From: Chitinolyticbacter meiyuanensis
GTDB lineage: Bacteria > Pseudomonadota > Gammaproteobacteria > Burkholderiales > Chitinibacteraceae
DNA: 64,000 bases
Direction: 5' to 3'
Assembly (NCBI RefSeq): GCF_008033135.1
Contig: NZ_CP041335.1
Location: forward strand, 2,857,925 to 2,921,924
Position numbers and translations under genes: made by a program. A model generated the notes under the pieces. The model was not told the origin of the DNA. It did not search any database and worked only from the letters and a program-made list of their open reading frames with translations. Of the stretch, positions 39,450-49,440 are shown in pieces. The stretch's first letter is position 1. Every line of letters begins with the position of its first letter.

Positions 39450-39980
39450 ATGCTGACCCTGATCAAGATCCTGCTGAGCATTCCCGTTGCCATCGGCCTG
39501 GTCTATCCGTGGCTGAACCCCGCGGCGGGTGGCGGCATGCTGGCCGAATTACAACTGCTCGGCCCCATTGGCGGCGGCGTGGCGGTCGCGGCTTTCCTGT
39601 GGCTGGTGTACCGCTACGCCCGCGATCTGCGGCGCGCCTTGCTGCGGATCTCCCCTGCTGCCCGCACAGCCTCGCCCAACAGCGTATGGCTGATGTTCCT
39701 GCTGCCGTACAACTTCATCGAGGATTTCTTCATCGTTGCGAACGTGGCGAAATCCCTGCGCGCAGAAGCGCGCCATAATCCGGCGCTGGCGGGCTTCAAA
39801 TCGTTCGGCATGGTGTCGGGCATTGGCTGGTGTGCTGCACAAATCGTGTCGCTGCTGCCCAATGCGCTAGGCACCGTGGCCGGCCTGCTCGCCATCGTGC
39901 TGTGGCTTTGCCACTGGCATCTGATCCGGAGCACCAACCGGGCGCTCGCTGCTGGCGCTGCATTGCACGCTGGGCACTGA
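39450..39980 (+). CDS. Hypothetical membrane protein
   Basis: 176 aa from the ATG at 39450. A start further upstream (39282) would add a Cys/Trp-rich piece unlike a membrane protein start, so I prefer the shorter form. Four hydrophobic segments are visible (about 3-22, 32-55, 80-100 and 135-160). No family is recognised. Confidence 0.6.
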   Translation: MLTLIKILLSIPVAIGLVYPWLNPAAGGGMLAELQLLGPIGGGVAVAAFLWLVYRYARDLRRALLRISPAARTASPNSVWLMFLLPYNFIEDFFIVANVAKSLRAEARHNPALAGFKSFGMVSGIGWCAAQIVSLLPNALGTVAGLLAIVLWLCHWHLIRSTNRALAAGAALHAGH

Positions 39981-40008
39981 GCTTCGGCAACGTGCTGGAC
40001 AAATGCGG

Positions 40009-41019
40009 CTAGCGTGCCCGAACCAATCGTGCAGAACTGGGTGGGTGGCCGAGGATGCGCTTGAAGGCGCGGCTGAACGACGCTTCCGAGTCATAGCCCA
40101 GCCGGTTTGCCGCCACCGCAATGCGCATGCCTTCGCGCGCGATCCACTGCCGGGCCTGGAACATCTTCACCTTGGCCACGTATTTGGCGGGGCTCTCGCC
40201 CATGGTACGTGTGAAGGCCTCGGCAAAACTGGAACGCGATGCCCCCATCAGCTGGGCCAGCGCCGGCACCGTCCAGTCCCGCTCCGGCTCGGCGTGGATG
40301 GCCGCAATCACCTTGCCGATACGCGGGCAGCGCACTGCGGCGATCCAGCCGGTGGCATCGCTGCAGCCGCATTCCACCCAGGCGCGGATGATGCTGGCAG
40401 CGAGTACATCCGCCAAACGGGCCAGCACGCCGCAAGCACCGATGCGATCGAGCGCCACTTCGCGCTCCATCGCCTCCAGCAAGGCCGGCACTGTGGGATC
40501 GCGCTGAGCCAATTCACCTGCGCGCATTACATCCGGCATCATCGCCATCAAGGGGTGCAACGGATCGAGATTGAAGCGCAATACCCCGCAGAACATCACA
40601 TCGGCCGGGGTGGCGGGTTCGATGGCTCCGGCATGGGCTGCATCCGCCTCGTTGCTGCGCATCAAATAAATGTTGTCCGCCACCGGTACTCGCTGCAGTG
40701 TATCGATGGCGACCGCGGGTACGTCGGGCGAGCTGGCCATCACATGGGCACTGCCGCGCGGCAGCAGCACTGCATCGCCGGGGTTGAGCCGGACCCAGTC
40801 CATGCCCGGCGCGCACAGCCAGCCTCCACCGCGCGCCACGAAGTGAAAACGCGCCTCGCGTTGTGCCGGAAACGCCACCGCCCAGGGGGCGCGCAATACG
40901 CAACGGCCGTATTCGACCCCATCCAGGCGCAGCCCGAGCAGGACTTTGGTGAGGGTATCGACCCCGCTGGATAGCTCGGAAGACACCTTGGGCAAACCCT
41001 CGGACAAATGATCAAGCAT
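40009..41019 (-). CDS. AraC-family regulator with cupin sensor domain
   Basis: 336 aa from the ATG at 41019. The N-terminal half has a cupin (AraC_binding type) with WLCAPGMDWVRLNPGDAVLLPRG. The C-terminal 100 residues are the double helix-turn-helix: WTVPALAQLMGASRSSFAEAF, then IAVAANRLGYDSEASFSRAFK, ending GHPPSSARL. It is divergent from an MFS exporter gene 79 bp away and is the obvious candidate to regulate it. Confidence 0.88.
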   Translation of the reverse strand: MLDHLSEGLPKVSSELSSGVDTLTKVLLGLRLDGVEYGRCVLRAPWAVAFPAQREARFHFVARGGGWLCAPGMDWVRLNPGDAVLLPRGSAHVMASSPDVPAVAIDTLQRVPVADNIYLMRSNEADAAHAGAIEPATPADVMFCGVLRFNLDPLHPLMAMMPDVMRAGELAQRDPTVPALLEAMEREVALDRIGACGVLARLADVLAASIIRAWVECGCSDATGWIAAVRCPRIGKVIAAIHAEPERDWTVPALAQLMGASRSSFAEAFTRTMGESPAKYVAKVKMFQARQWIAREGMRIAVAANRLGYDSEASFSRAFKRILGHPPSSARLVRAR

Positions 41020-41098
41020 TTCGGATTTTCCGGCATGGAAACACCAACATCTTAGCCCTAATCTGCAGGCTGTCACCACCACTACGGCAGCTCGCAAA

Positions 41099-42319
41099 AT
41101 GACTTACGCCACTTGCAACGAACAGGCTCCTGACCCCATCACGCACGCGGCTGCGCCGCCTTCTGTCGCGAGCGCGCACTGGCCCGCCGTGGTTTCGCTG
41201 GCGCTGGGCGTGTTCGGCCTTGTAACCGCCGAATTCCTGCCTGCCAGTCTGCTCACCGCCATGGCAAGCGATCTGAACATCAGCGATGGCGCGGCCGGCC
41301 AAGCCGTGACCGCCACCGCGCTGGTCGGCGCCGTCGCCGCGCCATCGATCCCGCTGCTCACGCGCAATTTCGACCGCAAGCGGGTGATGGTGGCGCTCAC
41401 CGTGCTGTTGCTGTTCTCCAACGTGTTGGCCGTATTTGCCGCCAGCTTGCCCGTGCTGTTGGCCGCCCGCGTGATGCTGGGCGTGGCGCTGGGCGGCTTC
41501 TGGTCGATGGCGGCCGCGCTGGCGATGCGGCTGGTGCCGGAACACCAGTTTGCCCGCGCCATGTCGCTGATCCTCACCGGGGTGTCGGTGGCCACCGTGT
41601 GCGCGGCGCCGGTGGGCGCCTGGATGGGCGAGCTGTGGGGCTGGCGCAGCGCCTTTGTCGCCGCCGGCGCAGTCAGCGTGATTACCTTGCTAGCGCAGCT
41701 CTTCACGATGCCGGCGCTGCCACCACGCGACAACCCCAACCTGCGCGTGCTGGGCGAGCTGCTCACCCGCCCCGGCGTGCGCGTCGCGCTGTTGGCGGTG
41801 CTGCTGGTGATCTCCGGGCACTTCGCCGGTTTCACCTATATCCGCCCGCTGATGGAGAACGTCACCCACCTGTCGGTCGGCACCATTTCGGCCATTTTGC
41901 TGGGCTACGGTATCGGAGGCTTCTTCGGCAATTTCGCCGGCGGCTGGATCGCCGAGCGTAGCGAGCGCCAGGCCATTGTGGTCGGCGGCGGCCTGATCGC
42001 CGTGCTGGCTGCCAGCCTGCTGTTGGCGGGCAGCTCGATGGTCGTCACCGCCGTGGCCGTGGTGCTGTGGGGCTTTGCCTTCGGCGCCTTCCCGGTGGGT
42101 TTCCAGACCTGGATCGTGCGCGCTGCGCCAGACCAGGCCGAGGGCGCCGGCGGCCTGCTGGTGGCGGCGTTCCAGATTGCCATCGCCAGCGGTGCCATCG
42201 GTGGCGGCCTGCTGGTGGATCACATCGGCGCGCTGGGCGGCCCGGCCTTCGCCGTCGCCACACTGACCCTGGGCACGCTGCTGACGCTGCGCTACGGCCC
42301 GCGCCCGGCCCGCACCTGA
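41099..42319 (+). CDS. MFS transporter (purine/arabinose efflux type)
   Basis: 406 aa with 12 membrane segments. It resembles NepI/AraJ-type exporters: FGLVTAEFLPASLLTAMASDLNIS in the first segments (quoted in parts as FGLVTAEFLPASLL and MASDLNIS) and RNFDRKRVM in the loop between segments 2 and 3. Divergent from the AraC-family gene. The following oxidoreductase gene starts 41 bp downstream. Confidence 0.87.
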   Translation: MTYATCNEQAPDPITHAAAPPSVASAHWPAVVSLALGVFGLVTAEFLPASLLTAMASDLNISDGAAGQAVTATALVGAVAAPSIPLLTRNFDRKRVMVALTVLLLFSNVLAVFAASLPVLLAARVMLGVALGGFWSMAAALAMRLVPEHQFARAMSLILTGVSVATVCAAPVGAWMGELWGWRSAFVAAGAVSVITLLAQLFTMPALPPRDNPNLRVLGELLTRPGVRVALLAVLLVISGHFAGFTYIRPLMENVTHLSVGTISAILLGYGIGGFFGNFAGGWIAERSERQAIVVGGGLIAVLAASLLLAGSSMVVTAVAVVLWGFAFGAFPVGFQTWIVRAAPDQAEGAGGLLVAAFQIAIASGAIGGGLLVDHIGALGGPAFAVATLTLGTLLTLRYGPRPART

Positions 42320-42360
42320 ATCTCGTTGTCACCACAACAATTCTTCGACTGGAGCACTGC

Positions 42361-43383
42361 ATGAGCACGACCAACCGCCGCATCCTGCTGGCCGCCCACC
42401 CGCACGGCCTGCCCAAGCCGACCGATTTCCGCCTCGATACCGAGCCTGTGCCGACCCCAGCCGACGGCCAGGTGCTGCTGCGCACGCTGTACCTTTCGCT
42501 GGACCCGTACATGCGCAACCTGATGGAGGAAATCGGCCCCGGCTACGCGCTACCGGTGCCGCTGGGCACGCCCATGGTCGGCGGTACGATCAGCCGGGTG
42601 GTCGCATCGCGCCATCCGCGCCTCAAGGAAGGGCAGCTGGTGCTGGCGCAGGCCGGCTGGCAGGACTACGCGCTGTCCGATGGTGGGGGCCTGTTTCTGC
42701 TGGGCGAACTGGAACAGCCCTCGCTGGCGCTGGGTGGCCTCGGCATGCCGGGCTTCACTGCCTATGTGGGCCTGTTGGATATCGGTCAACCCAAGCCGGG
42801 TGAGACGGTGGTGGTGGCCGCGGCCACCGGCGCGGTCGGCGCCGTGGTCGGACAGTTGGCGAAATTGAAGGGCGCGCGCGCGGTCGGCATCGCCGGCGGT
42901 GCGGACAAGTGCCGCTATGCGGTGGAGGTGTTGGGCTTCGATGCCTGCCTGGATAGGCACGACCCGAATTGGGCCGAGGGCCTGGCTGCCGCCTGCCCGG
43001 ATGGCATCGACGTGTATTTTGAAAGCGTGGGTGGCGAGGTTCTCGATGCCGTGCTGCCGCTGTTGAACCTGGGCGCGCGCATTCCGCTGTGCGGCTTCAT
43101 TTCGCACTACAACGAGCGCACCGCCAGCGGGCCGGATCGCCTGCCGCGACTGCTCGCCACGCTGCTACCCAAGCGCATCCGCATGCAGGGCTTCATCATC
43201 TTCGATCACTACGCCGAGCGCTTCGAAGCTTTCCAGCGTGACATGGGCACCTGGGTGAAGACGGGAGAAGTGAAACTGCGCGAGGACGTGGTCGACGGAC
43301 TGGAAGCTGCGCCTGCCGCCTTCATCGGCCTGCTGCAGGGCCGCAACTTCGGCAAGCTGGTGGTGCGGGTGGCCGAAGATTGA
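42361..43383 (+). CDS. NADP-dependent oxidoreductase (MDR superfamily, CurA/YncB-like)
   Basis: 340 aa from the ATG at 42361. It is a zinc-free medium-chain reductase of the leukotriene B4 dehydrogenase/CurA type. SLDPYMRNLM near residue 45, GTPMVGGTISRVV, and the nucleotide-binding VVVAAATGAVGAVVGQLAK are characteristic. Such enzymes reduce double bonds of alpha,beta-unsaturated carbonyls. It is likely co-transcribed with the MFS gene. Confidence 0.9.
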   Translation: MSTTNRRILLAAHPHGLPKPTDFRLDTEPVPTPADGQVLLRTLYLSLDPYMRNLMEEIGPGYALPVPLGTPMVGGTISRVVASRHPRLKEGQLVLAQAGWQDYALSDGGGLFLLGELEQPSLALGGLGMPGFTAYVGLLDIGQPKPGETVVVAAATGAVGAVVGQLAKLKGARAVGIAGGADKCRYAVEVLGFDACLDRHDPNWAEGLAAACPDGIDVYFESVGGEVLDAVLPLLNLGARIPLCGFISHYNERTASGPDRLPRLLATLLPKRIRMQGFIIFDHYAERFEAFQRDMGTWVKTGEVKLREDVVDGLEAAPAAFIGLLQGRNFGKLVVRVAED

Positions 43384-43430
43384 CACTTGGCAACGCGCCG
43401 GGAGCGGTCCGGCTCCCGGCGCAGTTGGCC

Positions 43431-43667
43431 TTACTTCAACGCCGCCAGATCGGCGCCAAAGTTGATATGGAAGGCCTGCCCGCCCAGCACCAAGGCCGGC
43501 ACCGAGCGCACGCCGGCCGCTTCGGCCTCGGCCACGCGGGCTTTGTCCTCGCCAAGGTGCACCACCTCCAGAGTGTATTGCTGCGGATCAAGCGCATGGG
43601 CCAAACCCTGTTCAGCAGTAATGCAGACCGGGCAGCCGGCGTGGTAGAAAATAGCCTGGGTTTTCAT
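43431..43667 (-). CDS. Small thioredoxin/glutaredoxin-like protein
   Basis: 78 aa from the ATG at 43667 with AGGAGA upstream. The active-site CPVC is at residues 12-15 after the strand AIFYHAG, and the cis-proline is in VRSVPALVLGG. It is a single-domain thioredoxin-fold protein. It is divergent from an HxlR-type regulator, a frequent pairing for redox-responsive genes. Confidence 0.8.
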   Translation of the reverse strand: MKTQAIFYHAGCPVCITAEQGLAHALDPQQYTLEVVHLGEDKARVAEAEAAGVRSVPALVLGGQAFHINFGADLAALK

Positions 43668-43828
43668 GATGGAATCTCCTGTGTGTAGGGGGCGGTTCGC
43701 CTCGGTTTCGGGGCGGTGCAGGCCCGCAATGCCAATGGCGGCACAGGGATAATCTAGGGCTGGCCCCAGCACTCGAACAGCAGGCACTTTTCAGTGCCCG
43801 GGGCACTTTCCGGGGTAAATCACGGAAC

Positions 43829-44179
43829 ATGAACGACAAAAAAAATTCGCGCACCGGCGCATCAATCTATGGCCAGCTGGAAGACGTGGTCGGCTGCAAA
43901 TGGTCAGTTTCCGTGCTGCTGGCGGTGGCAGACGGCATCACCCGCCCTGGCGCGCTGGAACGCGCGATTGAGGGCATCTCCACCAAGGTATTGTCCGAAC
44001 GGCTGCGCAAGCTCGGGCAATATGGCCTCATCAGCAAGACCAGCTACGCCGAACTGCCACCACGCACCGAATACGCACTCACCGATTACGGCCGACAACT
44101 GATCGATATTCTCAGCCAGATTCGCCAGCTGGATAGCCGTATCGGCACCGGGAAAGCGCAATCGCACGACGCGGGTTAG
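43829..44179 (+). CDS. HxlR-family transcriptional regulator
   Basis: 116 aa. A winged helix of the HxlR type with the family start VVGCKWSVSVLLAVADG, the recognition region ISTKVLSERLRKLGQYGLI and the wing PPRTEYALTDYGRQL. The conserved Cys in GCKW may sense thiol stress, as in related regulators. It probably controls the divergent thioredoxin-like gene and possibly the oxidoreductase. Confidence 0.88.
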   Translation: MNDKKNSRTGASIYGQLEDVVGCKWSVSVLLAVADGITRPGALERAIEGISTKVLSERLRKLGQYGLISKTSYAELPPRTEYALTDYGRQLIDILSQIRQLDSRIGTGKAQSHDAG

Positions 44180-44412
44180 ACCTTTCCTCTGACGCGCTGT
44201 GTTATCGGCGGTACGCTGCCGGCTACTACGCCACCTGCTCCGGCAACCATTGCGCAATCTCCACACATCGCATCGACATGACCTTCCTGCGAGCACGCAA
44301 GCAAAAGCGCTCTAATAATTTCAGCCAACAGAACGGCCTAATTTGCGCTTGGGTTTTCGCCGTAGCTATGCGGTTCTAGCCATCAATTTTCATCCTACGT
44401 TTAGCAGCCTCA

Positions 44413-45087
44413 ATGAACGATCAACTCCATACCCAAATCCTCCATCGCGCCGGTGGCTTCCTGCTGGCCGTAGGCCTCATCGACCTTGCGGTAATGGTCT
44501 ATTGCATTGTCAATCGAGTCTCTTACGCTTCTAGCTTCAATCTCTTCGCGGTACTCGCGGGCTTCTTTCTCATGCGCGGTAGTCTGAGAGCGGCATCGAT
44601 CGTTCGGTGGTTCGCCATTTTCATGCTGGCTGCGCTGCTCGCTCTGATTGCCGCTTGGCCGTTCATGCAGCCAGTTGGCCTCTTGCTCGCGATGGTGCGC
44701 CTAAACCCCGTCGCTTCCGCTGTCACTGTGGCGCTCGCTGCGTTCGTGCTTGCCCTGCTGTTTTGGTTAATCCATGAACTCGGGCGCAAGCCCGTGCTGG
44801 CAGCCCACACATTGGCTGGCCGCAAACTGCAAAACGCGTGTATTCCCGCATCCGCAGGGCTTGGGTTGGTTGTGGTTGTGGCCATCTTCATGTCAGTACT
44901 GCTCGGCAGTGAGGCTGCACACCGCGCAAGAGCCTTGGCGGAACAGCAATCAGGGCCAGGCTTTCAGTACCACGTTTCCTCGCTCAGTATCGCCAAGAAC
45001 AGTCGAGGCACCTTCGTCTCTGGCGTTGTCGCCGCGTGGAATGAAAAGGAAATCAGGTATGTTCCCGTCCAGTGGGAAGAACACTAG
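44413..45087 (+). CDS. Hypothetical membrane protein
   Basis: 224 aa. Five hydrophobic segments can be seen (about 14-33, 37-52, 60-80, 90-115 and 150-168), followed by a 50-residue soluble tail. No family is recognised. Codon choice is less GC-biased than its neighbours (for example TCT, GTC and CGA codons mixed). The preceding 233 bp show no further gene. Confidence 0.6.
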   Translation: MNDQLHTQILHRAGGFLLAVGLIDLAVMVYCIVNRVSYASSFNLFAVLAGFFLMRGSLRAASIVRWFAIFMLAALLALIAAWPFMQPVGLLLAMVRLNPVASAVTVALAAFVLALLFWLIHELGRKPVLAAHTLAGRKLQNACIPASAGLGLVVVVAIFMSVLLGSEAAHRARALAEQQSGPGFQYHVSSLSIAKNSRGTFVSGVVAAWNEKEIRYVPVQWEEH

Positions 45088-45183
45088 AGGCTCTCTCTCA
45101 TTGAGTGGATATGCTCCTGCAGGCCCCGCTTCTCTATGCATGCAGCTTATGTCAGATGGTTTTTCACCCAAGGAAACCTCACG

Positions 45184-45837
45184 ATGACCATCATCATCAC
45201 TGCTTTCGAGCGTTCGCCAGACGGTGGCAAAGGCTTGGCCCGCGATACGCGGGTGCGCTGGGCACTGGAGGAAGTGGGGCTAGCCTACGCAGTTCGTCCT
45301 GTGTCTTTCCAAGCGATGAAGGAGGCAGCGCATCTGGCGCTGCATCCTTTTTGCCAGATTCCAACGTACGAGGAAGGCGATTTCGCGCTGTTCGAGACCG
45401 GCGCGATCGTGTTTCACATTGCCGAGCGCCATGCGGGATTGTGGCCCTTTGAATCGGAAGCGCGCGCGCGGGCAATCATGTGGATGTTCGCCGCGCTCAG
45501 CACCGTGGAGCCGCCGATCCTTGAACTCGCCAATGCCACATTGCTGGAGAGGGACAAACCCTGGAGCCAGGAGCGCCTGCCGCTGGTGCAGGATCGCGTA
45601 CGCGATCGGCTGCGACAGCTTGCTGCCCGGCTCGGCGAGGCCAGCTGGCTGGATGGCGCATTCAGCGCCGGAGACCTGCTGATGGTGTCGGTGCTGCTGA
45701 GGCTGAGATCATCCGGCCTGCTGGACGAGTTCGCCAACCTCGCCGCCTATGTTGCCCGTGGTGAAGCAAGGCCTGCCTACCAGCGTGCTTTCACCGCGCA
45801 ATTGGCGATCAATGCGCCCAAGCCATCCGCCGGCTGA
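45184..45837 (+). CDS. Glutathione S-transferase family protein
   Basis: 217 aa from the ATG at 45184 (AAGGAAA upstream; an ATG at 45136 has none). The N-terminal thioredoxin-like domain contains ALEEVGLAYAVRPVSF and IPTYEEGDFALFETGAIVFHIA, the glutathione-binding region. The C-terminal half is helical. The substrate is unknown. Confidence 0.85.
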   Translation: MTIIITAFERSPDGGKGLARDTRVRWALEEVGLAYAVRPVSFQAMKEAAHLALHPFCQIPTYEEGDFALFETGAIVFHIAERHAGLWPFESEARARAIMWMFAALSTVEPPILELANATLLERDKPWSQERLPLVQDRVRDRLRQLAARLGEASWLDGAFSAGDLLMVSVLLRLRSSGLLDEFANLAAYVARGEARPAYQRAFTAQLAINAPKPSAG

Positions 45838-45898
45838 AGGCATTCATTCCAATCTGCTTGCAACGTTGCCCCTACACCGCTACGCCTTCACGAAGCCT

Positions 45899-46585
45899 AT
45901 GCATGCTCTCAAAGCCTTCCATTGCGCCAGCGTGATGCTACTGGTGTCCTTGCCAGCCGCTGCAACTCCAAATCCATGGGTGGAATTGCAAGTAGTCTCC
46001 ACCAAAACGTCCTCACCCCTCCGGGTCAAGCTGCTGGAAAACCAGGCGCAGGCGCTGAACACCGAAGAGACCGTAGGCAACAGCAACACGCAGCCAAATC
46101 CGCGCCCCAGGAAAATAGTGATAGAAGCCGCAAGCAGCGGCAAACCTTCGAAGCAACGGGTTTGGGAACTGGCCATTCCCAGCAAGACTATCGAAGGCGA
46201 TCCTTGCTCGGTGGTAGGGGTATCCGATTTATCGGTAGACGGGCAGATCGTTACCGTGGAGCTGGACTACCAGTTTGCCTGTGGCGCGGGCTCCAGTATC
46301 GTCGTTACGCACAAGCTACGCGCCGCCGGGGACGCATTGACCATCGATTCAATAACACTCATCGACATATCGCGGGATGGTGAGCGATCCACGCAGGTCG
46401 ATTTCCGTAAGGGTGAAATCGTGTACGCGTTTGATGCGCCTGAATTGGTGGCACCCAAGGCACCTGTACGCCGCCACTTCAAACCGCATGCCGCCCCATT
46501 TGACACCCGTATGCTGCTGCGTTGCCCGTCCCCGCTACAGGGCCACGAAATGCCAGCTTGCAGGAGTGGCCCGCTCAAGCGTTAA
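45899..46585 (+). CDS. Hypothetical exported protein
   Basis: 228 aa from the ATG at 45899. A signal peptide ends near LPAAATP. The mature part has alternating strands with two Cys (DPCSVVG and YQFACGAG), probably disulfide-bonded, and a basic His/Arg tail with two more Cys. No family is recognised. It starts 61 bp after the GST gene. Confidence 0.55.
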   Translation: MHALKAFHCASVMLLVSLPAAATPNPWVELQVVSTKTSSPLRVKLLENQAQALNTEETVGNSNTQPNPRPRKIVIEAASSGKPSKQRVWELAIPSKTIEGDPCSVVGVSDLSVDGQIVTVELDYQFACGAGSSIVVTHKLRAAGDALTIDSITLIDISRDGERSTQVDFRKGEIVYAFDAPELVAPKAPVRRHFKPHAAPFDTRMLLRCPSPLQGHEMPACRSGPLKR

Positions 46586-46656
46586 CGGCCGCACTGCGTC
46601 GGCCTCACCTCCACGCTGCCCGCCCTATCCTTTGATGAATCGAGCGTGTCCACATC

Positions 46657-47190
46657 ATGCACATCCTCACCGCCACCTCCGCCCACGCCGAACAGATCGC
46701 CACGCTGCATGCAGTCAGTTGGGCGAGCACCTATGGCAGCGTGTTGTCTGCGGACTATCTGCGCGAGGTTGCACCGGCAGAGCGACAAACGCTGTGGCAG
46801 CAGCGTTTTGCCAACCCGAAGGCCAATCAGCGGGTGCTGGTGGCAGAAAATGACGGCCACGTGGCGGGGTTCGCCTGCTGTTACGTGGCTGAACATCCGG
46901 CCTGGGGCCACTATCTGGATAACTTGCACGTAGCGGCTACGCACCAGGGCCAAGGGCTGGGGCAGGGCCTGCTGTGCAGCGCGGCGCGGCTTTGCGAGCA
47001 GGCCAGCCCTGGCCTGGGGATGTATCTGCTGGTCAACCAAGCCAATAGCCGGGCGCAGCGCTTTTACCTGAGCCTCGGCGCACAGAACGAACAGGCTTCG
47101 GTGTGGCACGCGCCCGATGGCTCCGTGGTGCCCACCTTCGTATTCCGCTGGCCGTCGGCCGCAGCATTGGCGGCGCTGGCCCTGCCCTGA
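46657..47190 (+). CDS. GNAT-family N-acetyltransferase
   Basis: 177 aa. Motif A reads LDNLHVAATHQGQGLGQGLL, with the acetyl-CoA loop Q-x-x-G-L/x-G. Motif B is LLVNQANSRAQRFYLSLGA. The N-terminus is typical (ATSAHAEQIATLHAVSW). Acceptor unknown. Confidence 0.88.
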   Translation: MHILTATSAHAEQIATLHAVSWASTYGSVLSADYLREVAPAERQTLWQQRFANPKANQRVLVAENDGHVAGFACCYVAEHPAWGHYLDNLHVAATHQGQGLGQGLLCSAARLCEQASPGLGMYLLVNQANSRAQRFYLSLGAQNEQASVWHAPDGSVVPTFVFRWPSAAALAALALP

Positions 47191-47242
47191 TCGCCGTGTG
47201 GGTGCGGGTGTGCAGCGCCAAAGCTAGCGCCACCTCCCCCGT

Positions 47243-48031
47243 TCAAACGCCGTGCTGCTTGAACCACGCCTGCAGCCGCTGCCAGCCATCGGCGGCCGCT
47301 TCGGCGCGGTAGCTCGGTCGGTAGTCGGCATAAAAGGCGTGGGGGGTATCGGGGTAGACGTGGACCGTAGAGACGCTGCCCACCTTGGCCAGTGCCTGCT
47401 GCAGCTGCGCCACCGTATCGAGCGGAATACCGGTATCGGCGCCGCCATAAAGGCCCAGCACCGGCGCCAGCAGTTTGCCGGCTACATCAAGGGGGAAGCG
47501 CGGCTGGTTAGCCGTCGATTCGCCAACCAGCCGGCCATACCACGCTACGGCAGCCTTAAGCCGGGGCTGGTGCGCCGCATACAGCCAGGTGATGCGGCCA
47601 CCCCAGCAAAAGCCGGTGACCGCCACGCGGTCGATATCACCGCCGTGCTGCGTAGCCCAGGCCAGCGCGGCATCGAGGTCGGCCAGCACCTGCTCGTCCG
47701 GCACGCTGGCCACCACGGGGCGGATCTCTTCGATATTGGCCAGCTGCTTCACATCGCCCTGGCGCTCGAACAGCTCGGGCGCGATGGCGAGGTAACCCAG
47801 CTTGGCAAACCGCCGCGCCACGTCGCGGATATGTTCGTGTACACCAAAGATTTCGTGGATCACCAGCACCACCGGATACGGTCCCAGGCCTTGCGGGGCG
47901 GCGCGGTAGGCGTTGTAGGGGCCGGCCGGTGCGTCGATGCGGATGTCGCCCTCGACGAGACCGGTGGCGTCGGTGTGGATCTGGGTGGGGCTGGCCGGTT
48001 GTACGGCCTGGGCGAGCGGGGTCTGGCTCAT
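47243..48031 (-). CDS. Dienelactone hydrolase family protein
   Basis: 262 aa from the ATG at 48031 with AAGGAA upstream. An alpha/beta-hydrolase of the carboxymethylenebutenolidase type. The nucleophile is Cys142 in GFCWGG, with Asp199 (GGADTG), His231 (PHAFY) and the conserved Glu60 in IHEIFGVH. It is last of a six-gene operon and overlaps the MFS gene stop by 4 bp (ATGA). Confidence 0.9.
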   Translation of the reverse strand: MSQTPLAQAVQPASPTQIHTDATGLVEGDIRIDAPAGPYNAYRAAPQGLGPYPVVLVIHEIFGVHEHIRDVARRFAKLGYLAIAPELFERQGDVKQLANIEEIRPVVASVPDEQVLADLDAALAWATQHGGDIDRVAVTGFCWGGRITWLYAAHQPRLKAAVAWYGRLVGESTANQPRFPLDVAGKLLAPVLGLYGGADTGIPLDTVAQLQQALAKVGSVSTVHVYPDTPHAFYADYRPSYRAEAAADGWQRLQAWFKQHGV

Positions 48032-49440
48032 GATTGCATTCCTTGTGGCAGAAGCGCGCCCTGTGGCGGCGCGCGGTATGGGGTAAGCAGGCTGAAAATG
48101 GCGGCGCAGCACGCGGTAGCGGCGCCGAGCACGAAATAGGTGGTATGAAAGGCCGGCAGCAAATCGCCCTGGCTGCCGACGAAGGCGCCCAGCAGCAGGC
48201 CGGCCACTGCCACCCCCAGGCTGCGCGAGAGCTGCATCACCACCGAGAGGGCACTGTTGCCGGCGCTGGCGTGCTCGTCTGGCAGCTCTTGCAGCGTGAT
48301 GGTGTTCATCAGCGTGAACTGCAGCGAATTGGCCGCGCCGAACACGGTGAGCAGCACCAGCAGCGCGGGCAGCGGCGTGGCGGCATCGATGAAACCAAAG
48401 CTGGCGATCAATGCACCGACCAGCACCGTGTTGCCGGCCAGCAGCCGGCGAAAACCAAAGCGCTCGACCAGCGGGTGCACCAGCGGCTTCACGGTGAGCG
48501 CCGCGGCGGCCAGTGGAATCATGGTGAGCCCTGCTTGCGAGGCCGGGTAGCCCAGGCCCACTTGCAGCAGCAGCGGCGTGAGAAAAGGCATGGCGCCGCC
48601 CCCGAAGCGTGCCAACAGGCCCCCGGTCACGCCGATGGTGAACCAGCGCGAGCGAAACAGGCGTGGGCTGAATAGCGGAGCCTCACTGCGCCGCGCGTGC
48701 AGCGCGTAGGCGATCAGGCTGGTGACGCCGCAGCCGAATAGCAGGCCGCACAGCAGGCGGTTGAAATGCAGCTCGCCCAGCCCTTCCAACGCCAGCGATA
48801 CCAGCACCATGGCATTGGCAAACAGGATGAAGCCCACCCAGTCGAAGCGCTCCGCCGGGCCACGCAAATCCGGCATCAGCCGATGCGCCACCACGATGCC
48901 GATCACGCCGATGGGCAGGTTGATCAGGAAGATCCAATGCCAGGTGGCTACCTCCACCAGCCAGCCGCCCAGTGCCGGGCCGATCAACGGGCCGACGAGG
49001 CCGGGCATGGTGACGAAGCTCATCGCCTGTACCAGCTGCGCGCGTGGATAGGTGCGCAGCACCGCCAGCCGGCCCACCGGCATCATCAGTGCACCACCCA
49101 ACCCTTGCAGCACGCGCGCGGCCACCAGCACCGGCAGGCTTTGCGCCTGCGCGCAGGCGAGCGAGCCCAGCGTGAACAACGCGATGGCCCAGGCAAATAC
49201 CCGGCGCGTGCCCCAGCGATCGGCGATCCAGCCCGAGGCCGGGATCAATATGGCCACGGTCAGCATGTAGGCGATCAGCACAGAATGCATGCGCAGCGGG
49301 CTTTCGCCCAGGCTCTGCGCCATGGCCGGCAAGGCGGTGTTGAGGATGGTCATGTCCAGCGCCTGCATGAAGAAGGCGATGGCGACCACCCACAGCAGCA
49401 CGCGTGCGGACGGGCTGGGTGCGGCCGGCGTGGCGGGCAT
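48028..49440 (-). CDS. MFS drug transporter, DHA2 (EmrB/QacA) type
   Basis: 470 aa with about 14 membrane segments. The family signatures are ALDMTILNTALPAMAQSL in the first segment, GWIADRWGTRRVF in the following loop and motif C GPLIGPALGGWLVE in segment 5. It is an H+-coupled exporter. Its ATG overlaps the stop of the FMN reductase gene (TGATG). In this operon it may export a product or inhibitor linked to the dioxygenase pathway. Confidence 0.9.
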   Translation of the reverse strand: MPATPAAPSPSARVLLWVVAIAFFMQALDMTILNTALPAMAQSLGESPLRMHSVLIAYMLTVAILIPASGWIADRWGTRRVFAWAIALFTLGSLACAQAQSLPVLVAARVLQGLGGALMMPVGRLAVLRTYPRAQLVQAMSFVTMPGLVGPLIGPALGGWLVEVATWHWIFLINLPIGVIGIVVAHRLMPDLRGPAERFDWVGFILFANAMVLVSLALEGLGELHFNRLLCGLLFGCGVTSLIAYALHARRSEAPLFSPRLFRSRWFTIGVTGGLLARFGGGAMPFLTPLLLQVGLGYPASQAGLTMIPLAAAALTVKPLVHPLVERFGFRRLLAGNTVLVGALIASFGFIDAATPLPALLVLLTVFGAANSLQFTLMNTITLQELPDEHASAGNSALSVVMQLSRSLGVAVAGLLLGAFVGSQGDLLPAFHTTYFVLGAATACCAAIFSLLTPYRAPPQGALLPQGMQS